Position numbers and translations under genes: made by a program. From NCBI GenBank assembly GCA_046541115.1, contig JBKHDX010000135.1, forward strand, positions 1-13,175: a stretch of DNA of 13,175 nt. Reading direction: 5' to 3'. This document shows positions 1 through 7,251 of this stretch, piece by piece; positions within the stretch are counted from its first letter, which is position 1; each line of letters starts with the position of its first letter. The stretch comes from Jaaginema sp046541115 (lineage in GTDB: Bacteria > Cyanobacteriota > Cyanobacteriia > Cyanobacteriales > Spirulinaceae). The notes below the pieces were generated by a model, which was given only the letters and a program-made list of their open reading frames with translations, made no database searches and was not told the DNA's origin.

Positions 1-150
1 AAGGTTTAATCTTTGACCTTGAACAATAATTTAAGGTAATTTTCCCGGTGCGTCAAGGCCAATTGGCAATTTTTACATTTGTTTACTCAAGTAATTGCTA
101 ATGATCTCAAGTCCGGTTTACTTAACTGTATCGTTTCTGCCGTTGACCCG

Positions 151-201
151 CCCACGGATTGAAATCCGGGGCTAATGCAACAAAGTCCGCCGTTGCGGAC
201 T
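151..201. repeat. REP-like double-hairpin palindromic repeat
   Basis: Two perfect hairpins lie side by side. The first has arms CGGAT (155-159) and ATCCG (164-168) around TGAA. The second has 7-base arms AGTCCGC (184-190) and GCGGACT (195-201) around CGTT. The arrangement resembles palindromic intergenic repeats I associate with many cyanobacterial genomes, but the family was not checked by search. It lies outside any credible gene. The AGTCCGC arm reappears in the terminator stem after cupB (937-956), so the two may be related. No transcription role can be shown; there is no T-run after either stem. Confidence 0.55.
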
Positions 202-235
202 GAGTTAATAAGTAAGTTTTTAGAATACTATACCC

Positions 236-263
236 AAACAACAAACAACAAACAACAAACAAC
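236..263. repeat. Tandem heptamer repeat AAACAAC x4
   Basis: Four perfect consecutive copies of the 7-base unit AAACAAC, followed by an A-run. It is a short tandemly repeated repetitive (STRR) sequence of the kind common between cyanobacterial genes. It lies just downstream of the small minus-strand membrane-protein gene. Similar but degenerate AACAAC-rich sequence is seen at 857-888. Confidence 0.85.
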
Positions 264-309
264 AAAAAAAACAGTCACTTCTCGCAAAAAACCTTCCTCT
301 CAACAACCC

Positions 310-546
310 TCAACCAAACCGCTTGCTAATTTGATTAATAATTCCGATCGCGATCGCGCCAGCCATTAAAATACCAATAGCGGGAGTAAAAACGGGTTCC
401 CATAACGAGTACCAAACCTCCCAACCGAGAGGGATTCCGGCAGATTTTCCGATGAGGGCGATCGCAAACCACACAAACGCCAGTAATACTAGAAATACAT
501 CCACAACCAAAAGTTTATTCAGCCAATCTAATACAGTATCTTTCAT
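310..546 (-). CDS. Small two-helix membrane protein, unknown function
   Basis: A 78-residue protein that I do not recognise. Two hydrophobic segments are clear, at about residues 12-33 and 52-71, with an acidic/aromatic linker (GWEVWYSLWEP) between and a basic tail (ISKRFG), so it should be a small integral membrane protein with two helices. The start is an ATG after an A-rich stretch with no good Shine-Dalgarno sequence. It has the same orientation as the CO2-uptake operon but lies about 440 bases beyond cupB and past that operon's terminator, so it is probably transcribed on its own. The position following cupB differs from the cupS gene expected after cupA, and the protein does not look like CupS. 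Coding status rests on the hydrophobic pattern and normal codon use including HIP1 sites; a spurious ORF is possible but less likely. Confidence 0.6.
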   Translation of the reverse strand: MKDTVLDWLNKLLVVDVFLVLLAFVWFAIALIGKSAGIPLGWEVWYSLWEPVFTPAIGILMAGAIAIGIINQISKRFG

Positions 547-929
547 TTTTTCTGAGGGCGATCGCTAACCCTACCATTTTATAGTAGTGCCGCAACACAG
601 CTAAAATGAGGCTTTAGTAGGGGGGGTTAGGCGGCTATAACTTGCGCTGTGACAACAATCTAGCTATCCGCCGTAACCCACCATGTAAGGTGTATCGTAG
701 CGGTAGGGTGGGCATCGCCCACCATTCACCGTTTATCCGGTAAAATTACTCAAATTGCCGTTATATCAAAACTCTGCTTTCTCAATCTCAATCAGAGAAA
801 GTCATTCAAGAAATTACGCCAAAACTTTATATTTGGTGGGCATTGCCCACCCTACACTAACAACCAACAACAAAAACTAACAACAAAAAACCAGTCCATC
901 ACCGGAAAAACGCTCAAAGTAATTACACC
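547..929. other. Repeat-derived intergenic region
   Basis: No protein gene is visible. The stretch contains an imperfect fold-back (624-637 with 661-679), an inverted pair of GGTGGGC-palindromes (703-723 and 835-855) and a degenerate AACAAC tract (857-888). It separates the cupB terminator from the small membrane-protein gene and must hold that gene's promoter, which I could not pick out with confidence. Confidence 0.5.
703..855. repeat. MITE-like unit with palindromic inverted ends
   Basis: A 21-base sequence starting GTAGGGTGGGC at 703-723 is found again inverted at 835-855 (ending GCCCACCCTAC), matching at 19 of 21 bases. Each end is itself a hairpin: GGTGGGC/GCCCACC around three bases. 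The enclosed 111 bases carry no gene. Inverted ends plus a short non-coding core is the form of a MITE or a fold-back element. The GTAGGGTGGGCA...GCCCACC motif is, to my knowledge, widespread between cyanobacterial genes. I see no clear target-site duplication, so the mobile nature is inferred. Confidence 0.5.
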
Positions 930-956
930 AAAAAAAAGCCCGCAAAACTGCGGACT
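930..956 (-). terminator. Rho-independent terminator of the cupB operon
   Basis: On the minus strand an 8-base stem AGTCCGCA/TGCGGGCT (one G-U pair) closes a GTTT loop and is followed at once by seven T. It begins 28 bases after the cupB stop, so it should end the ndhF4-ndhD4-cupB transcript. The stem resembles the AGTCCGC hairpin at 184-201, suggesting a repeat-type hairpin has been used as the terminator. Confidence 0.85.
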
Positions 957-984
957 CAACTAAGGAGAGATCGAAAACCTTGAT

Positions 985-2292
985 TTAGCGATAATCTTGG
1001 TTTTGAATATCGCGCAACCGAGCTTCAGGACGTAAGAAACGATCCATTTGTGCCTCAAAAAAGGCACGATTTTTCATCAAATGTTTGGGGTTGGGGTCAT
1101 CGAGGGGATACAATAACGCGGTGCGTAACGCTTGAATAACAGCAGAAGTTACGTTATACATCGAGCGTTGGAAAGTAATCCCCAATTGAATCAAAACATC
1201 ATCTTCGCCGCGACAATGTTTTTGATAATATTCCACTAAATACGGCGGTAAAAAGTGGTACATATCCTGCATTAATAAGGTGGGTGGAATCCCCGCAGTC
1301 CCAACTGGAAATACATCCGCATAAAGAATACCGTAGTGGAAATCTTTTTGTTCGTCGGGGACTTGTTGGGCTTGCGCGTTGTAGGATTTCGTGCCTCGGA
1401 AGGGCGCAGTCCGATAGAAAACCGCCTCTACATAGGGTAACGCCGCTTCATAAAGCCACATAAACCCTTTAGATTTAGGGATGATTTCGTAACATTCGTC
1501 GTCGATATAAACGTGATGATAAATGGGTCGTCCTGCCGCGATAAAAATGCCATTAACGAGGAAATCCATTGCATCGGGGACGGTTTTGAATTTGCCTGCG
1601 TCGTAGAGGTCGCTCATTTCAAAAAATACTGGAGCCATGACTTCCCAGAATAAGCCTAAGTTGGCATAATAGGAAAGTTCTCGCACTTTTTCGTAGAACA
1701 TTTCCGGGAATAATTTATATAATCCCAACATCAAGGGATTCTTGCGGAAAAAGGCTTTAATGGCTTTATCAGCATTGGCGATATATTCTTCGCTTTCGAG
1801 ATATTCGTTGAATTGACCCCCCATTCCTTGATGCCAAAGCATGGCTTGCATACAAGCTTCGGCAAATTCCATGTTAATGCGATCGTGCCACAAATGATGG
1901 AAGATTTTAGGCAGGTCTTTCTTGACTTCCCCGGTTTTCATAAATTCTAATAATTCCGGGTGAGCGCTGGCTTCGCCTTTTTGCCAGACGCGATAATCGG
2001 CAGTTTCTCCGGCGTAGTGGTTGGGTAAATCTAAATATTCTTGGGGCAAGAAATATTTAAAAAAGGGCAGGGGATCGAGGAAAACTCGCTCGGCAATGTA
2101 CAATAAGTCCCGCCAGTAGAAATCCATCGGCACAGCATAAGCTTTATAAATGCCGATAATTTGCATTAAGTTGTCTGGGGTATCCGGTAACATCGATCCC
2201 CCGGCTTCGAGGCGATGAATAATATCGGCGTGAGGATGATTGGAAGCCGGAATTCTAACGGGTTTCTTTGCTTTTTCGAGAGCTTGTACCAT
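985..2292 (-). CDS. cupB: CO2 hydration protein CupB (ChpX), NDH-1MS' subunit
   Basis: This is the hydrophilic protein that sits on the distal membrane arm of the cyanobacterial NDH-1MS/MS' complexes and is thought to convert CO2 to bicarbonate, driven by cyclic electron flow. From ATG 2292 it is 435 residues. Family blocks seen: LPDTPDNLMQIIG (35-47), FFKYF (77-81), HHLWHDRINMEFAEAC (132-147, rich in possible metal ligands), SYNAQAQQVP, AGIPPTLLMQDM and FQRSMYNVTSA. I chose CupB over CupA because of the extra roughly 45 residues between FFKYF and HHLWHDRIN, the SMLPDTP start region, and the absence of cupS and a ccmR/LysR gene nearby; this rests on memory of both families, so CupA remains possible. 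A TTG at 2319 would add nine residues (MQTPFFNKK), but the ATG fits the family better. It is the last gene of the operon, 77 bases after ndhD4, with a hairpin in the gap. Confidence 0.8.
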   Translation of the reverse strand: MVQALEKAKKPVRIPASNHPHADIIHRLEAGGSMLPDTPDNLMQIIGIYKAYAVPMDFYWRDLLYIAERVFLDPLPFFKYFLPQEYLDLPNHYAGETADYRVWQKGEASAHPELLEFMKTGEVKKDLPKIFHHLWHDRINMEFAEACMQAMLWHQGMGGQFNEYLESEEYIANADKAIKAFFRKNPLMLGLYKLFPEMFYEKVRELSYYANLGLFWEVMAPVFFEMSDLYDAGKFKTVPDAMDFLVNGIFIAAGRPIYHHVYIDDECYEIIPKSKGFMWLYEAALPYVEAVFYRTAPFRGTKSYNAQAQQVPDEQKDFHYGILYADVFPVGTAGIPPTLLMQDMYHFLPPYLVEYYQKHCRGEDDVLIQLGITFQRSMYNVTSAVIQALRTALLYPLDDPNPKHLMKNRAFFEAQMDRFLRPEARLRDIQNQDYR

Positions 2293-2340
2293 TTTCTTAT
2301 TAAAGAATGGGGTTTGCAAAATAACAAAAATTATGGGAAA

Positions 2341-2362
2341 TCTCCCCCTGTTGCGGGGGAGA
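2341..2362 (-). promoter_or_regulatory. Intercistronic hairpin between ndhD4 and cupB
   Basis: A perfect 8-base, GC-rich stem (TCTCCCCC/GGGGGAGA) with a six-base loop lies 7 bases after the ndhD4 stop and about 50 bases before the cupB ATG. On the transcribed (minus) strand it is followed by ATTTCCC, not a T-run, so it is not a standard terminator. A role in RNA processing, in protecting the ndhD4 mRNA end or in lowering cupB output is inference. Confidence 0.6.
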
Positions 2363-2369
2363 AAATAAT

Positions 2370-3860
2370 TTACTTTTGAGTTTCGACTTGAGCAATTTGT
2401 AGCCCAGTGGGATTCACCGCAGCAACAGTAGTGTAGGGTTTAATCCAGCGAATCATCCAGTTGGGTTGCAGCCCTAAGAATAAAATGGTCACGGTTAACA
2501 CAAACGCGGGAATACGCTCGCTTAAGACGACTTTGGGGTAATAGGCTTTTTCGTTATCGAGCTTACCAAAACAAGTGCGATTCAGGAGAATTACGAAGTA
2601 AACGGCAGTTAAACCCGATGCAATGATGCAAACTAAAGTCGGTAGGGGAAAAGTAGCGAAACTTCCTTGAAATACGATAAATTCTGCTGCAAACCCAACC
2701 AAACCGGGAATCCCCGCACTGGCCATCCCGGCCATAATTAGTAAGGCACTGGTGAGGGGTAAGCCGCGAATGGGATTCATTAAGCCGTTGAGGACATCTA
2801 AGTCGCGAGTCCCGGCTTTTTGCTCGACAATCCCGACTAAGTAGAATAATAACGCCAGAATTAAGCCGTGGCTGACCATTTGAGACACTGCCCCTAAGAT
2901 GCTTAATTCTGTGCCTGCTGCCGCAGCAACGAGAATATAGCCCATGTGACCAATGGAGCTATAGGCTACCATGCGCTTGATGTCTTTTTGGGCGATCGCG
3001 GCGAATGCGCCATAAACTACGCTTACAGTCCCGATCGCGGCCAAACCCGGAGCCACCAAAGACCAGGTTTCAGGAAACAATTGTAAACCAAATCGTACTA
3101 AGCCGTAAGTCCCTAATTTCGCTAACACCCCACCGAGTAAAATGGCGGTAGTGGGGGAAGATTCGACATAAGCGTCGGGCATCCAAGTATGCAACGGCAC
3201 AAGAGGAATTTTGATGCCAAACCCGACTAACAGCAAGGATAACAAGATTAACTGCGTGGTTAAGCCTAAGCCTTCAGTGGTAATTGAGTTGTAGTCAAAG
3301 TTGGGAGTCGCACTCAAAAAGGCAAGTCCCAAGAAAGCAGCTAATACCAATAAACCCGAAACGGCGGTATAGAGTAAAAATTTCGTCGCTGCATAACCCC
3401 GCTTTTTGCCTCCCCAAATACCAATCATCAGATAAAAGGGGATTAGCTCTAATTCGTAGAAAATCACGAATAACAGCAGATTTTGTGCCATCAATGCCCC
3501 CGAAACTCCGGCATTAATCAGCAAAATCAGCGAGTAATACAAGCGAGGACGCTCGATATCGCCGCGACTGCTGTAAATGGCAATCCAAGTCAGCAAGCCA
3601 TTGAGGGCAAGTAAAGGCAAAGACAAACCATCGATCCCTAAGCTGTAGCTTAAGCCAATGGGTTTCACCCAGGGTAGATATTCGCTGAATTGAAAGCCGG
3701 AATTGCTGACATCAAATTGCGTAAGGAGATAAATCGTCCAAGCAAAGACAAGGGCAGCAACAAAGGCAGTAAATTGACGCAGGCGTTTACTTTCTCCTAT
3801 CGGCAAAAAAGCCGCGATCGCCGCCCCGATAACAGGAACTACAAGAAGTACACTAAGCAT
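2370..3860 (-). CDS. ndhD4: NDH-1 subunit NdhD4 (CO2-uptake type antiporter-like subunit)
   Basis: A 496-residue, highly hydrophobic NuoM/NdhD protein with about 14 membrane helices. It belongs in the thylakoid NDH-1 membrane arm, where the D3/D4 forms replace NdhD1 in CO2-uptake complexes. Channel residues of the family are visible: E136 and E138 in FYELELIP, K217 in GFGIKIPLVPLHTW, K248 in GGVLAKLG and E393 in GFAAEF. The usual PDAH after HTW is PDAY here (Y231), and ESSPTTAILLGG replaces the common EASxPxSxLLAG. The start is taken at the ATG at 3860 (MLSVLLVVPVIG), where family homology begins; a TTG- or ATG-initiated form from 3977 would overlap ndhF4 and add 39 unlikely residues. It follows ndhF4 by 25 bases and precedes cupB, so the three form an operon. 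D4 rather than D3 is chosen from the CupB-like partner and neighbourhood; D3 is the alternative. Confidence 0.88.
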   Translation of the reverse strand: MLSVLLVVPVIGAAIAAFLPIGESKRLRQFTAFVAALVFAWTIYLLTQFDVSNSGFQFSEYLPWVKPIGLSYSLGIDGLSLPLLALNGLLTWIAIYSSRGDIERPRLYYSLILLINAGVSGALMAQNLLLFVIFYELELIPFYLMIGIWGGKKRGYAATKFLLYTAVSGLLVLAAFLGLAFLSATPNFDYNSITTEGLGLTTQLILLSLLLVGFGIKIPLVPLHTWMPDAYVESSPTTAILLGGVLAKLGTYGLVRFGLQLFPETWSLVAPGLAAIGTVSVVYGAFAAIAQKDIKRMVAYSSIGHMGYILVAAAAGTELSILGAVSQMVSHGLILALLFYLVGIVEQKAGTRDLDVLNGLMNPIRGLPLTSALLIMAGMASAGIPGLVGFAAEFIVFQGSFATFPLPTLVCIIASGLTAVYFVILLNRTCFGKLDNEKAYYPKVVLSERIPAFVLTVTILFLGLQPNWMIRWIKPYTTVAAVNPTGLQIAQVETQK

Positions 3861-3885
3861 GGGTAATTGTGACTGTGATTTGTTT

Positions 3886-5751
3886 CTAACCGATGAAACC
3901 AAAAGAAAGATGCGGTAACCAAGGCCAGCATATAGCGACTCCAAACAACGCCAAGCCCAACATAATCGACAAGACATAAAATTGGGTTTGACCGGAGACG
4001 TTATACCGCAGGGTTTGACCGCCGAAGACTGTGGCTAAGCCAATGAGGTTGATAAAGCCATCGACAATAAAGCGATCCAGCCAGTAGATGATTTGCGAGA
4101 CCAATCCCACGACAAAAACAATGGTGACGCGATACAGTTGGGCGGTATAAAAGTCGTAAGCGAAGAAGTTTTGAATCGGCTTGAAGGGCAAATTCAAGGG
4201 TTTGGCAATGTTGTTGTTGAGATAGATAAAGGCAGAAACCCCTACGCCGACTAGAGTTGAGCCAATTAATGCCCCGGTGACTGGGGTTAGAATGTCGGCC
4301 CAATCCGGTAATAAGTTGAGTTGCAACAATACTAAGGGTAAATGCAAGGCAAAGCCCATGGTAATGGTCATGGGTAAAACTAACGCCCACAAGCCTTCGG
4401 GCGATCGCCGGGTCATGGGAGTGGCTTTACCGCCAAACATCAAGCTAAATTCGCGGGTAACGCTAAAGGCAGTTAAGGCATTGACGGCAATAATGACACC
4501 GACTAAACCGAAGAAATGAGCGTCCCACAGGGTATTAATTAACCGGGATAAGGCCCAAAAACAACCCAAGGGAGGAAACGCCACCAAAGAAGCTGCCCCC
4601 ACTAAGAAACAAACGCCAGAAACGGGACGACGCTGCCACAAACCGCCGTATTGCCGTAAATCTTGGGAGATGTTGTTGAGGACAATGCCGCCAATGCTCA
4701 TGACTAACAAGCCCATGGCGATCGCGTAAGTCAATAATAAAACCAAGGCTGTTTGGGCTTGTAACGTGCCAACGGCAATAAACACTAAGCCCATATAAGC
4801 ACTGACTGAATAGGACAAAGAGCGTTTGATATCGATCTGCGCGATCGCGATCAGAGAAGCCCCTACCGCCGTTGCTGCCCCAATCCAAATCATGACATCG
4901 AGGGCAATGGGAGAAGCGGCAAACAACGGTTGCAGCTTGATCAACACCCAAGCCCCCGTCGAAACCACAATCGTATTCCGCAGAATCGTCGCTGGCATTG
5001 GCCCTTCCATGGCTTCATCTAGCCACAAATGAAACGGAAATTGAGCGCACTTACCGAGGGGCCCGGCAATTAATGCTAAAGTGACCCAAGTTAATAAAGT
5101 GGGGTTGACATCGGCAGTTTGGACCCACTGACCCAACTCGGTGTAATTCCAAGTCCCAGCTAAGGGCCATAACGCCACCACCCCCATCAGCAAGATCAAA
5201 TCCCCGACCCGTTTCGTGAGGAAAGCATCTCTGGCCCCGGTTACCACCAAAGATTGGTTAAACCAATAGCCAATCAGCAAATACGTCCCCAGGGTGAGAA
5301 TTTCTAACACCACATAGCTGAAAAACAAAGAGTTACACAGCACTAGAGTACACATCCCGGCTTCAAACAAAGCCAGTAACGAGTAAAACCTTGCCCAACC
5401 CCAATCCATTTCTAGATAGCCGATGGCATAGATTTGGGCGGCAAAGTTTAAGCCTGTGACCAGCATCAACGCCCCCACTGTCACCATTGAAATTTCAATA
5501 TCGAAGGTGATATTTAAACCGGGGGCATTCAACCATCCAAACGATAAATATTGAGGCTCGCTTCCCCAAATTTCCTTTAAGGACAATAAGCTATGAGTAA
5601 AAGCCCATAGGGTCATAATTGCGTTGATATATCCCGACGGTCGCGGCCCGGTTTTCTTGATGATCCCCGGCGACCAAGGAATAGCTAATAGAGTACCAAT
5701 TAAGGCATAGCAAGGAACTAACCAGATAGTTTGACTAAAGACTTGAGTCAT
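3886..5751 (-). CDS. ndhF4: NDH-1 subunit NdhF4 (CO2-uptake type, NuoL-like)
   Basis: A 621-residue NuoL/NdhF-type antiporter-like subunit, first gene of the ndhF4-ndhD4-cupB operon. It would form the distal tip of the thylakoid NDH-1MS' membrane arm and bind CupB. Visible signatures are E150 in VVLEILTLGTYLLIGYW, TKRVGD (179-184), and KCAQFPFHLWLDEAMEGPMP (234-253) with the pump lysine K234. Compared with ordinary NdhF1/NuoL (HTWLPDAMEGPTPxSALIHAATMV) the block reads HLWLDEAMEG...ATILRNT: the histidine position is R258 here. This divergence is what separates CO2-uptake NdhF3/F4 from respiratory NdhF1. Hydrophobic helices run through to the C-terminus. The ATG at 5751 is preceded by GGAG ten bases upstream. 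There is no LysR (ccmR) gene upstream, unlike most inducible ndhF3 operons, which favours F4 over F3. Confidence 0.88.
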   Translation of the reverse strand: MTQVFSQTIWLVPCYALIGTLLAIPWSPGIIKKTGPRPSGYINAIMTLWAFTHSLLSLKEIWGSEPQYLSFGWLNAPGLNITFDIEISMVTVGALMLVTGLNFAAQIYAIGYLEMDWGWARFYSLLALFEAGMCTLVLCNSLFFSYVVLEILTLGTYLLIGYWFNQSLVVTGARDAFLTKRVGDLILLMGVVALWPLAGTWNYTELGQWVQTADVNPTLLTWVTLALIAGPLGKCAQFPFHLWLDEAMEGPMPATILRNTIVVSTGAWVLIKLQPLFAASPIALDVMIWIGAATAVGASLIAIAQIDIKRSLSYSVSAYMGLVFIAVGTLQAQTALVLLLTYAIAMGLLVMSIGGIVLNNISQDLRQYGGLWQRRPVSGVCFLVGAASLVAFPPLGCFWALSRLINTLWDAHFFGLVGVIIAVNALTAFSVTREFSLMFGGKATPMTRRSPEGLWALVLPMTITMGFALHLPLVLLQLNLLPDWADILTPVTGALIGSTLVGVGVSAFIYLNNNIAKPLNLPFKPIQNFFAYDFYTAQLYRVTIVFVVGLVSQIIYWLDRFIVDGFINLIGLATVFGGQTLRYNVSGQTQFYVLSIMLGLALFGVAICWPWLPHLSFGFIG

Positions 5752-5761
5752 TTTTGCATAA

Positions 5762-5765
5762 CTCC
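5762..5765 (-). promoter_or_regulatory. Ribosome-binding site of ndhF4
   Basis: GGAG on the minus strand, ten bases before the ATG at 5751. It supports that start codon; the nearby ATG at about 5757 is out of frame and meets a stop after three codons. Confidence 0.6.
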
Positions 5766-5968
5766 GGTAATGTTAAAAAAAGCAAAGTCTTATATTCTTA
5801 GCAATTGCCAATCTTCAAAAAAATATCAGAAGATTGTAGGGATTTTCTTCTTATTCTATATGAAAAGCTGAAACATATAAAGAAAAAATTAAAGTTAACT
5901 TATTTAAGGTTGTTATCCTTCAGTTTGCATTATCGAATAGCTATCCAAGCCCCAGAGGGGTTTTCTTG

Positions 5969-5998
5969 GGCAGTGGGCAATGGGTAATCGGCAGTAGG
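5969..5998. repeat. Degenerate tandem heptamer repeat (GGCAGTG-type)
   Basis: Four consecutive 7-base units, GGCAGTG, GGCAATG, GGTAATC and GGCAGTA, followed by GG. The fixed 7-base period with point changes marks an STRR array that has begun to decay. Confidence 0.75.
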
Positions 5999-6042
5999 AA
6001 GAGGGGTGAGAAATGACTTAATGACCAATTAAGGGACTCTGA

Positions 6043-6080
6043 CAACAAACCAATAACCAATAACCAATGACGAATAACTA
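6043..6080. repeat. Tandem heptamer repeat (CCAATAA-type)
   Basis: Units CCAATAA (6050-6056), CCAATAA, CCAATGA and CGAATAA run without a gap, preceded by a partial copy. This is the second STRR array in the space upstream of the glycosyltransferase gene and has a different unit from its neighbour. Confidence 0.8.
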
Positions 6081-6168
6081 AGCTTCCGGGATCGCTCGCA
6101 CAAAACCCCGTAAATAGTGTTAAGCTATTCAAAAAATTACCTTGACCCGTGAGCCGCGATCGCGCTTT

Positions 6169-7251
6169 GTGACATTGACTTGTCTGGTTAATCTTTCTGT
6201 CCTTTTTGACAAACCCACTGGCATTACCACTTACGCCAATAGTGTTTATCCTTATTTGCAACCCCTCGATCCGACGTTGCTGATTGCCGATCCTGTACCA
6301 GATTCTCGGTGTCACATCATCCCCCAAAATCTGTCCCCTGCATCGGGGAGTCAAGGGCATTTACGGCGATTGTTGTGGACGCAGTTTCGCTTACCCGCGT
6401 TGTATCGCCAACTCAAGGGATCGCTACTTTTTTCTCCTGTCCCCGAAGCCCCCCTTTATACTTCCTGTCGCTATGGGGTGATGGTACACGATCTGATCCC
6501 TTTGCGTTTTCCCGAAATTTTCGAGAAGTCGCCCCTCCGGTATTACTTTCGCTATTATGTACCGCAAGTGGTTCGACAAGCCAATCTCATTATCTGTAAC
6601 TCAGAAGCCACCGCCCGCGATATTTGCGATTTTTGGAGTATTCCGGCAGGTAAAGTTACGCCGATTCCCCTCGCTTGCGATCGCGACCATTTTCGCCCTC
6701 TCAATCTCCCGCCTTATCAAGGTCGCCCCTATTTTCTCTACATTGGCCGTCCTGACCCCTACAAAAACCTAAAACGGCTGATTTCGGCCTTTGCGACGTT
6801 AGGCAAAAACTGTGAATTGTGGATTGCGGGTAGTAGCGATTCCCGTTACACTCCGGTTTTGCAGGAACAAGTGAAAACCTTGAATGTGGAAGGGCGGGTC
6901 AAGTTTTTAGAGTATATCCCCTACGATAAATTACCCGTTTTACTCAATCAAGCGATCGCGCTAGTATTTCCGACCCTGTGGGAAGGCTTTGGTATCCCCG
7001 TTTTAGAAGCCATGGCCTGCGGCACACCTGTCATTACCTCCAATTGTTCATCTTTGCCGGAAGTCGCCGGAGATGCGGCGGTATTAGTCGATCCTTACAA
7101 CACCCAAGAGTTAACCGCAGCCATGTGTTTACTGATTGATGATGCCAGTTTGCGATCGCAGCTCAAAACCCTTGGCCTCCAACGATCCAGTCAGTTTAGC
7201 TGGCAAAATACCGGACAGCAAACGGTGGAAGTTTTACAAAGTTGTCTTTAG
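6169..7251 (+). CDS. GT4-family glycosyltransferase (GT-B fold)
   Basis: A retaining glycosyltransferase of family 4, 360 residues from GTG 6169. It would transfer a sugar, often mannose in this subgroup, from a nucleotide-sugar to a glycan acceptor at the cytoplasmic face of the membrane; the substrates cannot be read from the sequence. The N-terminal half has the subgroup's LVNLSVL...KPTGITTYA start and HDLIPLRFP (about 107-115). The C-terminal nucleotide-binding half has YIGRPDPYKNLKRLI, the E-x7-E motif EGFGIPVLE (E272 and E280) and AMACGTPVITSNCSSLPEVAGDAA. The start is uncertain: GTG 6169 gives MTLTCLVNLSVL, which begins where family homology does, while TTG 6142 adds nine charged residues. 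Neither has a good Shine-Dalgarno site. It stands alone, diverging from ndhF4 and converging on the next ndhD gene, with no polysaccharide genes beside it. Confidence 0.88.
   Translation: MTLTCLVNLSVLFDKPTGITTYANSVYPYLQPLDPTLLIADPVPDSRCHIIPQNLSPASGSQGHLRRLLWTQFRLPALYRQLKGSLLFSPVPEAPLYTSCRYGVMVHDLIPLRFPEIFEKSPLRYYFRYYVPQVVRQANLIICNSEATARDICDFWSIPAGKVTPIPLACDRDHFRPLNLPPYQGRPYFLYIGRPDPYKNLKRLISAFATLGKNCELWIAGSSDSRYTPVLQEQVKTLNVEGRVKFLEYIPYDKLPVLLNQAIALVFPTLWEGFGIPVLEAMACGTPVITSNCSSLPEVAGDAAVLVDPYNTQELTAAMCLLIDDASLRSQLKTLGLQRSSQFSWQNTGQQTVEVLQSCL

Larger units (their letters stand above)
1..309. other. Intergenic stretch, no gene seen
   Basis: All three forward frames entering from the left edge stop within 29 bases, and no reverse frame looks coding. 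A 10-base palindrome GCCAATTGGC sits at 58-67. The rest is the double-hairpin repeat and the heptamer array listed separately. The frame open over 175-369 is built from these repeats, has biased composition (Q, T, N, K) and overlaps the opposing small gene, so I do not count it as a gene. Confidence 0.6.
5752..6168. other. Divergent intergenic region between ndhF4 and a glycosyltransferase
   Basis: No gene is supported here. The part next to ndhF4 (5752-5940) is AT-rich and must hold that operon's promoter. A weak minus-strand candidate is TTGAAG, 18 bases, TATAAG (about 5787-5816), ahead of the GGAG ribosome-binding site at 5762-5765. A hairpin with arms ATCTTC and GAAGAT spans 5811-5834. 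A CCCC-AGA-GGGG hairpin followed by TTTT lies at 5950-5964, and two heptamer arrays follow (5969-5998 and 6043-6080). The small open frame at 5805-5987 has no family features. Confidence 0.5.

Noticed and set aside
236..263. CRISPR-like array
   Set aside because: The repeats are 7 bases with no spacers; these are STRR arrays. No CRISPR array or cas gene was seen anywhere in the window.
175..369. A 64-codon plus-strand frame
   Set aside because: It is made of repeat sequence, is rich in Q/T/N/K and overlaps the better small membrane-protein gene.
3861..3977. Longer NdhD4 starting inside ndhF4
   Set aside because: The added 39 residues come from the ndhF4 coding region in another frame and do not belong to the family.
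4001..4951. Minus-strand frames of 129 and 138 codons inside ndhF4
   Set aside because: They lie in another frame of the clear ndhF4 gene, lack family features and have unnatural composition (rich in R, C, H, S).
5950..5964. Terminator formed by CCCC-AGA-GGGG followed by TTTT
   Set aside because: The loop is three bases, the T-run is broken and no plus-strand gene ends before it.
5941..6360. A 139-codon minus-strand frame over the glycosyltransferase start
   Set aside because: It runs opposite the conserved glycosyltransferase N-terminus and through heptamer repeats; no motif is visible.
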